DNA of 48,248 bases from Bacteroidales bacterium UBA4363 (GTDB lineage: Bacteria; Bacteroidota; Bacteroidia; Bacteroidales; Paludibacteraceae): NCBI GenBank assembly GCA_002393965.1, contig DGSL01000006.1, forward strand, positions 23,029 to 71,276, read 5' to 3'. Shown in pieces: positions 18,208-29,232 of the stretch (its first letter is position 1; each line of letters starts with the position of its first letter). A program made the position numbers and the translations under genes. Under the pieces are notes generated by a model. It saw only the letters and a program-made list of their open reading frames with translations. It did no database searches and was not told the DNA's origin.

Positions 18208-19683
18208 ATGGCAAAAAGCAAACTTACTTCTCGAAAAGAGAACTATTCTGAATGGTATAACCAATTGGTAGTCCGTGCGGACCTTGCGGAGCAGTCGGCT
18301 GTACGCGGATGTATGGTCATCAAGCCTTACGGCTATGCCATCTGGGAACGTATGCAGTCGGTTTTGGACGGTATGTTCAAGTCGACTGGAGTAAAGAACG
18401 CCTATTTTCCTCTATTGATTCCGAAATCGTTTCTATGTCGTGAAGCGGAGCATGTAGAAGGCTTTGCAAAGGAGTGTGCTGTTGTAACACACTACCGCTT
18501 AAAGAATGATCCGGAAGGCAAAGGAGTTGTCGTAGATCCAGAGGCTAAATTGGAAGAAGAATTGATTGTGCGGCCGACATCTGAAACAATCATTTGGTCA
18601 ACATATAAAAACTGGATACATTCGTGGCGAGACCTGCCTATTCTATGTAATCAGTGGGCTAATGTGATGCGATGGGAAATGCGAACTCGTCTGTTTCTTC
18701 GTACGGCAGAATTCCTTTGGCAAGAGGGACATACGGCACATGCAACGAAGGAAGAAGCAGAGGAAGAGGCTCGTCGGATGTTGGATGTATATGCAGAATT
18801 TGCAGAGAAGTACATGGCTGTTCCCGTCATCAAGGGAGTCAAAAGTGCGAATGAACGTTTTGCAGGAGCCATAAACACGTACTGCATTGAAGCAATGATG
18901 CAGGACGGGAAGGCCTTACAAGCGGGAACATCGCATTTTCTTGGGCAGAACTTCGCAAAAGCGTTTGATGTAAAGTTCCTAAACAAGGAGCAGAAAGAGG
19001 AGTATGTATGGGCCACATCGTGGGGTGTATCAACACGTCTGATGGGAGCACTCATCATGACACACTCGGATGACAACGGATTAGTACTTCCACCTTTGTT
19101 GGCACCAGAGCAAGTCGTATTGGTTCCGATATTCAAACAAGCGGAGCAGTTGCAAGCCATCTTAGAGCGTACAGCCCCAGCAATAGACGCATTGCGAAAA
19201 AGAGGCGTTCGAGTCTTGGTTGATGACTCTGACAAACAGACTCCGGGATGGAAATTCGCCGAGTACGAACTGAAGGGAGTGCCTGTACGCCTAGCCATGG
19301 GTGCGATAGACATGGAGAACAATACCATTGAAGTATCGCGGCGCGACACCTTAGCAAAAGAGACCATTCCGTTTGACAGTCTTGTTGACCACGTTATATC
19401 ACTTTTGGATGAGATACAGCAAAATATCTACAAAAAGGCGAGTGACTTCCGCAGTGCTAACACGCGCAAGGTAGACACGTATGATGAGTTCAAGAAAGAG
19501 ATTGAAAAGGGTGGATTTTTATTGTGTCATTGGGACGGAACAAGTGAGACAGAGGAGCGAATCAAAGCGGAGACAAAAGCAACAATCCGATGCATACCAT
19601 TGGAAAGAGATGAAGAGAAAGGCAAGTGTATGGTCACTGGTCGTCCATCAGTGGGACGAGTCATCTTTGCCCGTTCGTATTAA
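18208..19683 (+). CDS. proS: Prolyl-tRNA synthetase, short archaeal/eukaryal type
   Basis: This class II synthetase charges tRNA-Pro. It has 491 residues, short because it lacks the inserted editing domain of the E. coli type. Motif 2 lies around [20 protein letters not shown] and motif 3 around [14 protein letters not shown]. The [13 protein letters not shown] block and the anticodon-binding domain follow. A C-terminal zinc-binding-like domain ends in a terminal Tyr (IFARSY), a hallmark of the archaeal/eukaryal form. This version is usual in Bacteroidetes. The gene closes the + strand run and is followed by a 22-bp hairpin. Confidence 0.96.
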   Translation: MAKSKLTSRKENYSEWYNQLVVRADLAEQSAVRGCMVIKPYGYAIWERMQSVLDGMFKSTGVKNAYFPLLIPKSFLCREAEHVEGFAKECAVVTHYRLKNDPEGKGVVVDPEAKLEEELIVRPTSETIIWSTYKNWIHSWRDLPILCNQWANVMRWEMRTRLFLRTAEFLWQEGHTAHATKEEAEEEARRMLDVYAEFAEKYMAVPVIKGVKSANERFAGAINTYCIEAMMQDGKALQAGTSHFLGQNFAKAFDVKFLNKEQKEEYVWATSWGVSTRLMGALIMTHSDDNGLVLPPLLAPEQVVLVPIFKQAEQLQAILERTAPAIDALRKRGVRVLVDDSDKQTPGWKFAEYELKGVPVRLAMGAIDMENNTIEVSRRDTLAKETIPFDSLVDHVISLLDEIQQNIYKKASDFRSANTRKVDTYDEFKKEIEKGGFLLCHWDGTSETEERIKAETKATIRCIPLERDEEKGKCMVTGRPSVGRVIFARSY

Positions 19684-19717
19684 TCAAAGGCAACTTCTAT
19701 AGTAAGTCAGGACGTTC

Positions 19718-19768
19718 AATGACATGAACCCCGAAAGTTTTTATCCAACTTTCGGGGTTCATGTCATT
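19718..19768. terminator. Perfect 22-bp hairpin between converging genes
   Basis: The arms 19718-19739 and 19747-19768 are exact complements with a seven-base loop (TTTATCC). It lies between the 3' ends of proS (+) and the Na/Pi cotransporter (-), so it can end both transcripts. The centre of the arms is CCCCGAAAGTT/AACTTTCGGGG. No long T tract follows, but the stem is very stable. Confidence 0.75.
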
Positions 19769-19810
19769 TGTTCCTGTCTTATAGTAACGCAGGAAAAGAC
19801 GAGCCATTAG

Positions 19811-21493
19811 TTAGGCTGGCTTGTACTCTGCAACCGCCTCTACGATATTGATGATATAGTCATCCATACGTTCGCATTCGGTGATAAGATCCATATAGAC
19901 GACGGATGTTTCGTACGAATAGTGGTGTTCGTTAACATCGGATACGTTCTGACGTTTCAATTCGTCTCGATAACGATTGATCTGCGTCTCTATGGACTCG
20001 GAACGAGCTGTATCGACATCAGGTTCATTGATAAGATGAAGAACCTGACTCATCGAATCGAGACCTTCGTCTAGAAAAGAATACATCTTGTCAATATGGG
20101 ATTGCATGTCAGGAAGGAAGGTTATCTTACCCTGACGTTTGCGATCAAGAATACGCGAGATATTGTCACAAGAATCAGCGACGGACTCAATTTCAGAGAC
20201 GATACGAAGCATACGGTGTATCTTTCCCTTACTCTCATCGGAGAGTCGTCCTTCACTAACACGATTCAAATAATTGGCTATTTCCAATTCCATCCGATCG
20301 GATATATTCTCATACTTCTGAACACGTTCGAATGTCTTGAGGAAACGATCTTCATCGCTTTCACGATCCATCTCCTTCACCATGCCAAACATCTTCGCTA
20401 CACGTTCAACATAGACAAAAATTTCTTTCTGAGCTTGCAGTATGGATAGTTCGGCAGTAGAGAGAAGTCCTGCGGAGATGAAGCGAAGTCTGTATTCTTC
20501 ATCCTGTTCCTTCTGGGGCAGGAGGCGGCAAACGAGTCGTTCAATCTGGTGAACAAATCCGACAAGCAAGAGTGTGTTGATAATATTGAATGCAGAGTGG
20601 AAGGCGGATAACTTAAACAGGTCATTCGTTTCTCCGAGGAAAGAAGAAACAAACCATGAGACGGCATGGCATGCCGGATAAAAGAAGACGAGGAATACCA
20701 GGACACCGAAGACATTAAAAAACATGTGAGCCAACGCAGCACGTCGTGCCTGCGTATTGGCTGTGAGAGATGCCATGAATGCTGTAATAGTTGTACCAAT
20801 ATTCTGTCCCATCGCCAAAGCCGCTGCCTGTTCGAATCCAAATCCTGGAATATGCATATCGAAAAGCATGAGTGTGATGGCCATGGTAGCTGCAGAAGCC
20901 TGAACTAGCATCGTGACAAGAGTCCCGACGAGAACAAAGAGCAGGATGATCAAAAAACCCGATCCATGCACCTCGGCGAGCATGTGTGCAACTGCAGATC
21001 CGAGATTTATTTCGATAGCAACTTTCTGGAGGAACGAAAGTCCCATGAAAAGAAAGGAGAATCCAAAAATAAATTCTCCGATAGACTTACGTGAGGAGCG
21101 AGAAGAAAACATGAGCGGCATGCCGATAGCAAAGAGCGGAATGGCAAATGCTGCAATGTTCACCTTAAAGCCTATGGCTGAGATGATCCATGCCGTAACG
21201 GTAGTTCCGATGTTTGCACCCATGATCACACCGATGGACTGTGCAAGGGTCATGAGTCCAGCATTGACGAAGGAAACGAGCATGACAGTGGTAGCGGAGG
21301 AAGACTGAATGACAGCCGTGACAAATACGCCTGTAAGGATACCCATAAATCGGTTTTGTGTCATTGCAGTAAGAATGCTGCGCATACGTGCGCCCGCCAC
21401 CTTCTGCAAAGCCTCGCTCATGAGTTTCATTCCATATAGGAAAAGAGCGAGTGAACCGATGAAGGACAAGAGGTCGATGATAGAGAAATCCAT
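19811..21493 (-). CDS. Na/Pi cotransporter family protein with PhoU-like domain
   Basis: This 560-residue inner-membrane protein takes up or exports phosphate with sodium. The two inverted membrane repeats each carry the family signature: QSSSATTVMLVSFV near residue 65 and VQASAATMAITLML near 200. GANIGTT follows the first and GQNIGTT the second. About 230 C-terminal residues are soluble and helical, matching the PhoU-like domain of NptA-type proteins (SDRMELEIANYLNRVSEG). It lies 40 bases after nuoN on the same strand, so it may be read from the nuo operon. In NuoN-adjacent position it could link phosphate uptake to ion energetics, but that is inference. Confidence 0.9.
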   Translation of the reverse strand: MDFSIIDLLSFIGSLALFLYGMKLMSEALQKVAGARMRSILTAMTQNRFMGILTGVFVTAVIQSSSATTVMLVSFVNAGLMTLAQSIGVIMGANIGTTVTAWIISAIGFKVNIAAFAIPLFAIGMPLMFSSRSSRKSIGEFIFGFSFLFMGLSFLQKVAIEINLGSAVAHMLAEVHGSGFLIILLFVLVGTLVTMLVQASAATMAITLMLFDMHIPGFGFEQAAALAMGQNIGTTITAFMASLTANTQARRAALAHMFFNVFGVLVFLVFFYPACHAVSWFVSSFLGETNDLFKLSAFHSAFNIINTLLLVGFVHQIERLVCRLLPQKEQDEEYRLRFISAGLLSTAELSILQAQKEIFVYVERVAKMFGMVKEMDRESDEDRFLKTFERVQKYENISDRMELEIANYLNRVSEGRLSDESKGKIHRMLRIVSEIESVADSCDNISRILDRKRQGKITFLPDMQSHIDKMYSFLDEGLDSMSQVLHLINEPDVDTARSESIETQINRYRDELKRQNVSDVNEHHYSYETSVVYMDLITECERMDDYIINIVEAVAEYKPA

Positions 21494-21533
21494 GATGACG
21501 AATTCAAGTTTTTAATAAACGTCAGAGAGAACA

Positions 21534-22958
21534 TCAAAGTCCCCAAGCCCCAGACGACAGGAAAGCATAGATACCGCTGAACACGCCGAAGAAGAGCGTT
21601 CCGACCAGACAGAGTGTCAGACAGAGACGAGACCAGGAATCTGTGTGAAGAGTTGGAATTGGGTTCTCGCTATCGGCAATAAACATTGCTTTAACAACAA
21701 GAAGATAGTAATAGAGCGAGATAACGGTATTAATCAAAGCGATGAAGTCAAGCACATAAAATCCCTGATCGGCTGCAGCCATAAAGACAAAGAACTTAGA
21801 GAAGAATCCCGCGAATGGAGGAATACCACCAAGCGAGAAGAGAAAGAGCATAAGAACGACAGAGAGGTATGGATTAGTCCTGTAAAGACCTCTGTAATCA
21901 GAGATATGAACTTTTCCGCTATTGTTCTCCAAGATTGAAACAACGGCAAAGATTCCGAGATTAGAAACAAGATAGACGAGCAGATAGTAAACCACTGAAG
22001 ACATAGCCAGCGGAGTACCAGCAATCATACCAAGTAGGATATAGCCAGCCTGCGAGATAGAAGAGAAGGCCAAAAAGCGCTTCATGTTATCCTGGCGCAT
22101 GGCAAAGAGATTGCCTATTGTAATCGTGAGAACAACGAGCGCCCAAACGACGTACTGCCAGTATTCGAATAAAGGAGCAAAGAGTCTGAAAGACAAAAAC
22201 ATAAGAGCGAATACCGCTGCTCCTTTCGAAACCACGGAAAGGAAAGCCGTAACGGAAGTCGGTGCTCCTTGATAAACATCTGCGGTCCAAAGATGGAACG
22301 GAACGAGTGAAATCTTGAAAGCGACACCTGAGAGAAAGAACACGAGAGCCAGCAATTGAAGTGGTGTTGCAGCAAGTCGAGAACTCAACACATCGAAATA
22401 AAGCCCATCTGCACCTGCAGCACCGTAGAAGAGTGAAATTCCGAACAACATCATACCAGAAGAGAATGCGGCGATGAGTACGAACTTGGCACCTGCCTCG
22501 ATAGATTCGTCAGAATACTTATTATATGCGACGAGCGTTGTAAGAGGAAGGGAAGCCAGTTCCAACCCAAGGTAGAAAAGCAGAAAATGTCCAGCTGAGA
22601 TCATAAGATTCATACCGAGCAAGGTAGAAAGAGTGAGGATGTAGAACTCTGCCTTCTTAAAGGACGTACGCTCATCTGAAAGCCAAACTCGCGACTGGAG
22701 AAAGACGAGTAGCAAACCAATAGAAAGGACATTCTTAACGACCTGTGTCATAGCCGTCACGGTGAACATTCCACCGAAAGCTTCACCCGTAGTGGATGGC
22801 AGGAAACCGACGGCAATGGAAGCCAAAAAGAGTGCACAAGCCACAGCATCCGTATGTCGGCGCGCCCGATCAGGAGCAAAAAGATCGAAGAGAAGAAGAA
22901 AGACCACCTGGGCTAGCAGGAGCATCTCCGGACGCATCAACTGGACTAAATCGTTCAT
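21534..22958 (-). CDS. nuoN: NADH-quinone oxidoreductase subunit N
   Basis: Antiporter-like membrane subunit of complex I, 474 residues, about fourteen hydrophobic helices. Proton-channel features typical of NuoN are visible: GLELASLPLTTLVAY with the conserved helix-5 Glu, a conserved Lys in FKISLVPFHLWTADVYQGAPT, and FLAFSSISQAGYILLG. It is the last nuo gene, 33 bases after nuoM. Length and order match the family. Confidence 0.94.
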   Translation of the reverse strand: MNDLVQLMRPEMLLLAQVVFLLLFDLFAPDRARRHTDAVACALFLASIAVGFLPSTTGEAFGGMFTVTAMTQVVKNVLSIGLLLVFLQSRVWLSDERTSFKKAEFYILTLSTLLGMNLMISAGHFLLFYLGLELASLPLTTLVAYNKYSDESIEAGAKFVLIAAFSSGMMLFGISLFYGAAGADGLYFDVLSSRLAATPLQLLALVFFLSGVAFKISLVPFHLWTADVYQGAPTSVTAFLSVVSKGAAVFALMFLSFRLFAPLFEYWQYVVWALVVLTITIGNLFAMRQDNMKRFLAFSSISQAGYILLGMIAGTPLAMSSVVYYLLVYLVSNLGIFAVVSILENNSGKVHISDYRGLYRTNPYLSVVLMLFLFSLGGIPPFAGFFSKFFVFMAAADQGFYVLDFIALINTVISLYYYLLVVKAMFIADSENPIPTLHTDSWSRLCLTLCLVGTLFFGVFSGIYAFLSSGAWGL

Positions 22959-22991
22959 AATCTATGAGAATTTAAAATATACTAAAGAAAA

Positions 22992-24482
22992 TCAAAAAGG
23001 GAGAGCGGGGAATTTAGAGACTATTTCACCAAGCGAACCATGTATTATATCAACCGTGAAGAACGGAAAGCATCCGATGGCGGCAATAAAGAGGATCAGA
23101 GTCACCGTTGCAATGCGTTCGTACCATGCCGCATCGGTAAGAGCGCGATGGTGTTCGTTAACAACCTCGCCGAAATGAATCTTGCCAACTACGCGTAACT
23201 GATAGACGGCAGTCACGACGATGGAGCAACATGCGATAAGTGTAATAACACGGTGGAACGTATCGGGGTGTTGGAATGCTCCGACAAAAATATTCATCTC
23301 AGAAACAAAGCCACTGAGTCCTGGCAGGCCGAGGTTTGCCATCGCAGCAACCACCCAGCATACACACATAAATGGCATAATACGAGCCAACCCACCCATT
23401 TGAGATATTTCTCTGGTATGAGTACGTCCGTAAATACCGCCAATAAGGCAGAAGAAAAGCGCCGTCATAAGACCATGAGAAAGCATCTGCATCACAGCAC
23501 CAGTCATTGCCGTCGTGTTAAACATCAGGATAGCAAAGAGTACCATTCCACAGTGACTAACAGAAGAATAGGCATTGATGTACTTGAGGTCAGTCTGAGC
23601 GATAGCACCGAGTGCGCCATAAATAACAGAGATACCCGTCAGGACGAGAAACAGAGTCGTGTACATCTGAGCACCTTCAGGCATGAGGTAGATAGCCACC
23701 CGGAGACATCCATATCCACCCAACTTCATGAGTACACCTGCATGGAGCATGGAGACTGCAGTAGGAGCACTTGCATGACCATCGGGCGACCATGTATGAA
23801 AAGGGAAGAGAGCGCCAAGTACACCAAATCCGAGAAAAGTAATCGGGAAACACCAGCGTTGCGCATCAACTGGGATATGCAGTTTCGCAATCTCAAGAAG
23901 ATTCATTGTGGTATGCCCAGAAGAAAAATAGATGCCAAGGATACCGAGTAGAAGGAAAGCGGATCCACCCATGAGCATCAGCGTGAGTTTCATAGCAGAA
24001 TACTCCTTGCGTCCTGTACCCCAAACACCAATAAGGAGATACATCGGAATGAGAGCAACCTCATAGAACATGAACATGGCGAACAGATCCACCGTAATAA
24101 AGAATCCGAATACACCGATGGATAGCATGAGGAACCAGAGGAAATAATCCTTAGCCTTCTCGTTGATTGCCCAAGAAGTAAATGACCCCGTAAAAACAAT
24201 AATTGCAGAAAGCACTATCATGAGGACAGAAATTCCGTCCACACCGAACGAAAGAGCAATATTAAGAGATGGATACCATACCAAATCACTTCGGAACAAC
24301 ATCTCGTCCTGTACTCCTAAAGCACGGAGAGAGAGGAACCAAGCGAGGAGGACGAATGAGAGAACAAGCTGTACGGAACTGCCCACTGCCATGACACGGC
24401 GTATCGTGCGAACATCACGCAGAACAGCTATGACCATCATCAAGACGAGCGGTACGAGAACAAAAGAATACAAGAAGTTCAT
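22992..24482 (-). CDS. nuoM: NADH-quinone oxidoreductase subunit M
   Basis: Antiporter-like proton-pumping subunit of complex I, 496 residues. Family motifs include FMFYEVALIPMYLLIGVWG, FPFHTWSPDGHASAPTAVSM, YINAYSSVSHCGMVLF and the C-terminal Glu-bearing region near PGLSGFVSEMNIF. The gene follows nuoL by 59 bases and precedes nuoN by 33 in the usual L-M-N order. Confidence 0.95.
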   Translation of the reverse strand: MNFLYSFVLVPLVLMMVIAVLRDVRTIRRVMAVGSSVQLVLSFVLLAWFLSLRALGVQDEMLFRSDLVWYPSLNIALSFGVDGISVLMIVLSAIIVFTGSFTSWAINEKAKDYFLWFLMLSIGVFGFFITVDLFAMFMFYEVALIPMYLLIGVWGTGRKEYSAMKLTLMLMGGSAFLLLGILGIYFSSGHTTMNLLEIAKLHIPVDAQRWCFPITFLGFGVLGALFPFHTWSPDGHASAPTAVSMLHAGVLMKLGGYGCLRVAIYLMPEGAQMYTTLFLVLTGISVIYGALGAIAQTDLKYINAYSSVSHCGMVLFAILMFNTTAMTGAVMQMLSHGLMTALFFCLIGGIYGRTHTREISQMGGLARIMPFMCVCWVVAAMANLGLPGLSGFVSEMNIFVGAFQHPDTFHRVITLIACCSIVVTAVYQLRVVGKIHFGEVVNEHHRALTDAAWYERIATVTLILFIAAIGCFPFFTVDIIHGSLGEIVSKFPALPF

Positions 24483-24541
24483 ATATCTATATTAAATCAT
24501 TATCTATTTAGTCAGAGAGAAGGGAATCCCCTCCTCTCCCA

Positions 24542-26488
24542 TCAAAATACAAAAGCAATCAAAAGACCTGCAATCACAAGAATAGAGAAAATAAACACTC
24601 CGACATAGAACTGCAACGAACCGGACTGCAAGGCGCGGATACGGAACGAGAGTGCATTGCTCCACCAAGCCTGGAAATCCATAAATCCATCGATGATATG
24701 ACGATCGAACCATGCCACTGGGGAACAGATGCGTCGGAAAATAACATTCTTCGTAATGAACATATAGATCTCATCAAAATAGAACCGGCGATAAGCCGCA
24801 CGATGAAGCGTTCGGACGGAATCAGCCATGCGTTGAGGTAGTGGATTCGGTCGGCGATAAAGTACTGTAGCCACCACGATACCAAGTACACCTACTGCGA
24901 TACTTGGAAGAGCGATACCCCATTCAGTATGAAGATCGAAAGGCCTTCCATCGGACGTAATTAGTTCATTAAACGGCAGTAAACCTGTACAACAAGTGAG
25001 TACAGTAAGGAAAATAAGCGGTGCAGACATATTGAGTGGTGCCTCGTGAGGCAAGTGTTTTCCGTAGTCTCGCTCGGTTCCCCAGAAGATACCATAATAA
25101 AGACGGAACATATAGAAAGCGGTGAGTCCGGCCACGAAATATTGGCAGAAGAAAATAAGTTTGTCTTTCTCAAACGCTGCAACGAGGATCTCATCTTTCG
25201 AGAAGAAGCCAGAAAATGGTGGTATTCCAGCAATTGCAAGGCAGGCAATGAGGAACGTGATGTGTGTTATAGGCATGTACTTACGCAGATTACCCATGCG
25301 ATCCATTTCATTCGATCCGATAGCATGAATCACAGCGCCGGCACATAGGAACAACAGAGCCTTAAAGAACGCGTGCGTAAACAAATGGAACATAGAAGCC
25401 ATATAGCCCAGTCCTTCGTGTCCTCCGAGACCAGAGACTCCCAAAGCGACGAGCATATAGGCTATTTGCGAAATTGTAGAGAATGCCAGAACACGTTTGA
25501 TATCCGTCTGAACACAAGCCACAACAGCCGCATAGAGAGAAGTTGCGGCAGCAAGATAGGCAATGCCTGTCAGAACCTCTGGTGTCAAGATAAAATAGAG
25601 TGGGAAGAGACGGGCCACGAGAAAGACGCCTGCCACGACCATTGTAGCAGCATGGATGAGGGCCGAAACAGGAGTTGGACCTTCCATGGCATCAGGCAGC
25701 CAAATATGGAGAGGCATCATAGCTGACTTTCCGGCACCTCCCATAAAGAGTAAGGCGGTAGCCCAAGAGAAGACGCTGATACCAAGGAACGTTGCACCAG
25801 AAGGAGACGTCAAGACGGGTCCATTGACATCTGTCAGTACAGCAAAATCAAACGTATTCGTGTAGTATGAAAGGATGAGAATACCTATCAGAAAGCCCAA
25901 ATCGGCAAAACGCGTGACGATGAAAGCCTTCTTAGCAGCGAGAACCGCCTCTGGCTTGGTGTAGTAAAAGCCGATCAGCAAATAAGAAGAGACGCCAACA
26001 AGTTCCCAAAAAATATACATTTGGAAAATATTGGTAGCCACGACAAGTCCCAGCATTGAGAACGTGAACAGGGAAAGAAATGCGAAATAGCGCTGAAATC
26101 CACGTTCTCCATGCATATAGCCATTCGAATAGACATGTACCATGAGAGAGACAGTTGAAATGACTACAAGCATCATCACCGAAATAGGATCGAGCCATAT
26201 ACCAAGATCAAGAGTGAGATGGTCCGTAAACTGCAACCAATGGAAAGCAGGATTCGCCTCATCAGGGAAAGGACCTATGACGGGCTGGTAGGCACCCTCC
26301 ATACAGCCATAATCGAAGAAATAAGTTATAGCAGTATAGTAAGACAATACAGCGACGACAGTCAATCCTATCGTACCAATCAAGCCTGCCGTACGATGTG
26401 ACATTTTTACACCTCCCAAACCAAGCAGCAGAAAATTAAATGCCGGAATGGCGAGTATCAGTAAAGCAATAATGAACTTCGTATCCAT
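24542..26488 (-). CDS. nuoL: NADH-quinone oxidoreductase subunit L
   Basis: The distal antiporter-like subunit of complex I, 648 residues, with the long lateral helix and terminal membrane helix expected at the C-terminus (ending SGSLQFYVGVFIFSILVIAGLLI). Conserved blocks: FWELVGVSSYLLIGFYY, AKSAMMPLHIWLPDAMEGPTP-like sequence with the channel Lys, and LAFSTISQIAYMLVALG. It follows nuoK by 25 bases. Confidence 0.95.
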   Translation of the reverse strand: MDTKFIIALLILAIPAFNFLLLGLGGVKMSHRTAGLIGTIGLTVVAVLSYYTAITYFFDYGCMEGAYQPVIGPFPDEANPAFHWLQFTDHLTLDLGIWLDPISVMMLVVISTVSLMVHVYSNGYMHGERGFQRYFAFLSLFTFSMLGLVVATNIFQMYIFWELVGVSSYLLIGFYYTKPEAVLAAKKAFIVTRFADLGFLIGILILSYYTNTFDFAVLTDVNGPVLTSPSGATFLGISVFSWATALLFMGGAGKSAMMPLHIWLPDAMEGPTPVSALIHAATMVVAGVFLVARLFPLYFILTPEVLTGIAYLAAATSLYAAVVACVQTDIKRVLAFSTISQIAYMLVALGVSGLGGHEGLGYMASMFHLFTHAFFKALLFLCAGAVIHAIGSNEMDRMGNLRKYMPITHITFLIACLAIAGIPPFSGFFSKDEILVAAFEKDKLIFFCQYFVAGLTAFYMFRLYYGIFWGTERDYGKHLPHEAPLNMSAPLIFLTVLTCCTGLLPFNELITSDGRPFDLHTEWGIALPSIAVGVLGIVVATVLYRRPNPLPQRMADSVRTLHRAAYRRFYFDEIYMFITKNVIFRRICSPVAWFDRHIIDGFMDFQAWWSNALSFRIRALQSGSLQFYVGVFIFSILVIAGLLIAFVF

Positions 26489-26513
26489 TTATATTCAAGT
26501 AAGTTGTATGCGT

Positions 26514-26825
26514 TTAATACTTCATCTTCTGTATATCGTCTGCGCTAATATTATTAACCGAACGGAACACATTGATAATAATTGCAATGGCAACTGCCGT
26601 CTCGGCAGCGGCAACACCAATAATAAACAACGTAAAGAACATACCCTCCATCTGTTCAGGGAAGAGGAAGCGATTGAAGACGACAAAATTGATGTTCACC
26701 GAGTTGAGGATCAACTCCAGACTCATCAGCATGGCAATCATGTTTTTGCGTGTGATAAATCCGAAGACTCCGGCAAAGAACATAACGAAGCTGACAAGCA
26801 AATAAAAACTCATTGGAATATCCAT
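26514..26825 (-). CDS. nuoK: NADH-quinone oxidoreductase subunit K
   Basis: Small membrane subunit of complex I, 103 residues with three helices. It has the conserved glutamates of the E-channel in MLMSLELILNSVNINFV and in AAAETAVAIAIIINVFR. The 106-base gap to nuoJ upstream is the longest inside the operon. That gap is AT-rich and I see no promoter box in it. Confidence 0.93.
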   Translation of the reverse strand: MDIPMSFYLLVSFVMFFAGVFGFITRKNMIAMLMSLELILNSVNINFVVFNRFLFPEQMEGMFFTLFIIGVAAAETAVAIAIIINVFRSVNNISADDIQKMKY

Positions 26826-26931
26826 ATTCTGATGACTTATTTAATATAGTTCGTTTTTATGCTGATTTTATTGTGGCAATATAGCAGATTTCAAGATTAG
26901 CAAATTCTGCACTATGGAATTCCTATAAGAC

Positions 26932-27468
26932 TTAATCTTCCTTCTTAGTGTTTCCTGTGGCAATCAGAATACCTCCGATGATGCAGGCAAGGAGCAATAC
27001 AGAAATTGCCTCAAACGGCAAAAGGTACTGATACCGTTCGGTTCCAAGCAAAGACTGCCCGATGGCGTGCATATCTATCTCGTTCAGGTGTATCTGATCA
27101 GCATAAGGAAACTGTCCTGTGCAAAGTACCCAGAAGCAGAAAACGGCACCACCCATGGAGATGAGCATGGTCACTGTCTTTTTCACAATACCTGGTTCAT
27201 CCATTTTCTCGCCGACCTGTGAAGTAAGATAGATCGAGAACACGAGGAGGACAAGAATACCACCTATATAGACTGAAATTTGAACTGCAGCCAGAAAATG
27301 GTAGTTTAACAAGAAATAGATACCTGCGGTAGCTAACAAGACAAATAACAGATATACAGCCGCATGAAGCAGTTTGCGAGAGACAACAGTCATCACACTA
27401 CCTGCCAAGATAACGGCGGCAAGAATAAAAAAGATAACCTGCGATGCAGTAATAGAAGCTATATCCAT
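26932..27468 (-). CDS. nuoJ: NADH-quinone oxidoreductase subunit J
   Basis: Membrane subunit of complex I, 178 residues, five helices. Characteristic blocks: LLHAAVYLLFVLLATAGIYFLLN, the helix-3 motif VYIGGILVLLVFSIYLTSQVG, and a last helix AISVLLLACIIGGILIA. It starts 20 bases after nuoI. Length and order fit the family. Confidence 0.93.
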   Translation of the reverse strand: MDIASITASQVIFFILAAVILAGSVMTVVSRKLLHAAVYLLFVLLATAGIYFLLNYHFLAAVQISVYIGGILVLLVFSIYLTSQVGEKMDEPGIVKKTVTMLISMGGAVFCFWVLCTGQFPYADQIHLNEIDMHAIGQSLLGTERYQYLLPFEAISVLLLACIIGGILIATGNTKKED

Positions 27469-27488
27469 GTTTTTAACAGATAATTTCG

Positions 27489-28022
27489 TTATGATTCTTG
27501 TCCGTTTACGGTCGATGTATTCTGTTTTCCTTCCGTCTTAGGAGTCGGAATTGTCTTCGACTCAACGTGTGACCCTTCGGCATTGAGTTGACAATAGAGT
27601 CTGTCTCGGTCGAATACTGCCTGCTCAAAATCCTGAGACCAAGCAATAGCCTTGTGAGGGCAAGACGTAACACACATATTACAGAACGTACAAGTTCCGA
27701 GGTCGTAAATGTACTTATCAAGCACCTTCTTCTTACGTCCTGTTTCAGGATCCTCCACCATAGAAGAGAGAACCTGTATTGTCCCGTTTGGGCAATTCAT
27801 TTCACAAATACCGCATGCGATGCACTTATGCTCATTCTTTTCATTATGTGGCATCACAAGACGAGCACGAAAGCGGTCAAAATGTTGTGCGGTCTTACGG
27901 TTCTCGGGATACTGTTCTGTCACCTTTGGACGTAAGAAATTCATCATTGAAATCTTCAAACCGAGAATCAGATTGCAAATCCCTTCGAACAATTCCTTGA
28001 TATATAGATAAAAACTCTTCAT
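27489..28022 (-). CDS. nuoI: NADH-quinone oxidoreductase subunit I (2x[4Fe-4S])
   Basis: Ferredoxin-like subunit of the peripheral arm, 177 residues, carrying clusters N6a and N6b towards NuoB. Two complete ligand sets are visible: CIACGICEMNCP and CTFCNMCVTSCP. An amphipathic N-terminus (LYIKELFEGICNLILGLKI) fits membrane-surface association. The last 35 or so residues after the fold are Thr/Ser/Lys-rich and look unstructured. It sits between nuoH and nuoJ. Confidence 0.94.
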   Translation of the reverse strand: MKSFYLYIKELFEGICNLILGLKISMMNFLRPKVTEQYPENRKTAQHFDRFRARLVMPHNEKNEHKCIACGICEMNCPNGTIQVLSSMVEDPETGRKKKVLDKYIYDLGTCTFCNMCVTSCPHKAIAWSQDFEQAVFDRDRLYCQLNAEGSHVESKTIPTPKTEGKQNTSTVNGQES

Positions 28023-28050
28023 CGAAAAAAAACAACTTAAGAATAAATGC

Positions 28051-29121
28051 TTACATAGTCACTGCAACTGCAACAGCAGCCAGATTGACGAGAGTAATCG
28101 GCATCAGTACCTTCCACTCCAATTTCAAGAGTTGATCGATGCGCAGTCGCGGATAGGACCAACGAACCCACAGGGCCATAAAAATACAGAACGCACATTT
28201 CCCGAAGAACCAGATTGGGGTCGGGATATAGTCCATCACGGCATTGAAAGCATCGAATCCTGGAATGTGTAACGGCATCCAACCACCTAGAAACATTGTT
28301 GTAGCAATTGCCGCGACAATAAACAGGTTGGTGTACTCTGCCACATAGTAGAAGCCGAAAGTGATACCAGAATATTCGGTATGATATCCTGCAGTAAGCT
28401 CTGATTCTGCCTCAGCCAAGTCAAACGGGCCTCGATTTGTTTCGGCATGTCCTGCAATGAGATAAATCACAAAAGCCACAAAGGCAAAGATTCCCCCTTT
28501 AAAGATGAACCAAAGGTCACTTTGAGCCTCCACTATCTCGGAGAGTTGCATTGTACCTGCCAAAACAACAGCCACCATCAGAGAGAGACCTGCTGAGAGT
28601 TCGTAACTTACCAATTGAGCACCAGATCGGATAGCTCCGATAAGTGAATACTTATTATTGGAGGACCAACCCGCAAGCAGGATACCAATAACACCCAATG
28701 AAGAAACAGCGAGGATGTACACGACGCCTATATTGAAGTCTATGGCTTGTAATCCGAGTCCAAATGGCAAAGCAGCAAAAGTAAGAATCGATCCGATAAT
28801 CACGAAAAAGGGAGCCATAAGGAATAAAAATTTATCGCTTCGTTTAATAGGTATGATTTCCTTTGTCAGAATCTTGATCATATCTGCCACGACTTGTAAA
28901 AGTCCCCATTTTCCAACGCGATTCGGGCCGATACGACATTGGAAGAAGCCACATATCTTACGTTCTGCGTAGATGAGTACGAGGGCGATAAGAGCATAGG
29001 CAGTCAGCAAAGCCACCCCTACGAGTACGAATTCAATTGCCAGAGTCCAAAAATCCGGCAGTCCCCACTCCACGCGCAGTAGATTGTCAATCCAGCATGT
29101 TATAACTGAAAAATCGAACAT
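28051..29121 (-). CDS. nuoH: NADH-quinone oxidoreductase subunit H
   Basis: Membrane subunit of complex I that builds the quinone chamber, about 356 residues. The loop motifs are present: [20 protein letters not shown] near the first loop, and [18 protein letters not shown] with the Glu-rich loop contacting the quinone tunnel. I place the start at the ATG at 29119-29121 (MFDFSVITC). The frame runs eight codons further to a TTG at 29145, but that extension lacks support. nuoCD ends 111 bases upstream. Confidence 0.93.
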   Translation of the reverse strand: MFDFSVITCWIDNLLRVEWGLPDFWTLAIEFVLVGVALLTAYALIALVLIYAERKICGFFQCRIGPNRVGKWGLLQVVADMIKILTKEIIPIKRSDKFLFLMAPFFVIIGSILTFAALPFGLGLQAIDFNIGVVYILAVSSLGVIGILLAGWSSNNKYSLIGAIRSGAQLVSYELSAGLSLMVAVVLAGTMQLSEIVEAQSDLWFIFKGGIFAFVAFVIYLIAGHAETNRGPFDLAEAESELTAGYHTEYSGITFGFYYVAEYTNLFIVAAIATTMFLGGWMPLHIPGFDAFNAVMDYIPTPIWFFGKCAFCIFMALWVRWSYPRLRIDQLLKLEWKVLMPITLVNLAAVAVAVTM

Positions 29122-29232
29122 ATTGTCTTGTTTTGTTAGTATCAATGATAAAGTTAGGAGAGAAATATCTTATCCTCTGTTGACACAGGAGCCGTAAAAA
29201 GCCCTCAAGGTCATATCAAAAATATTTTTTCA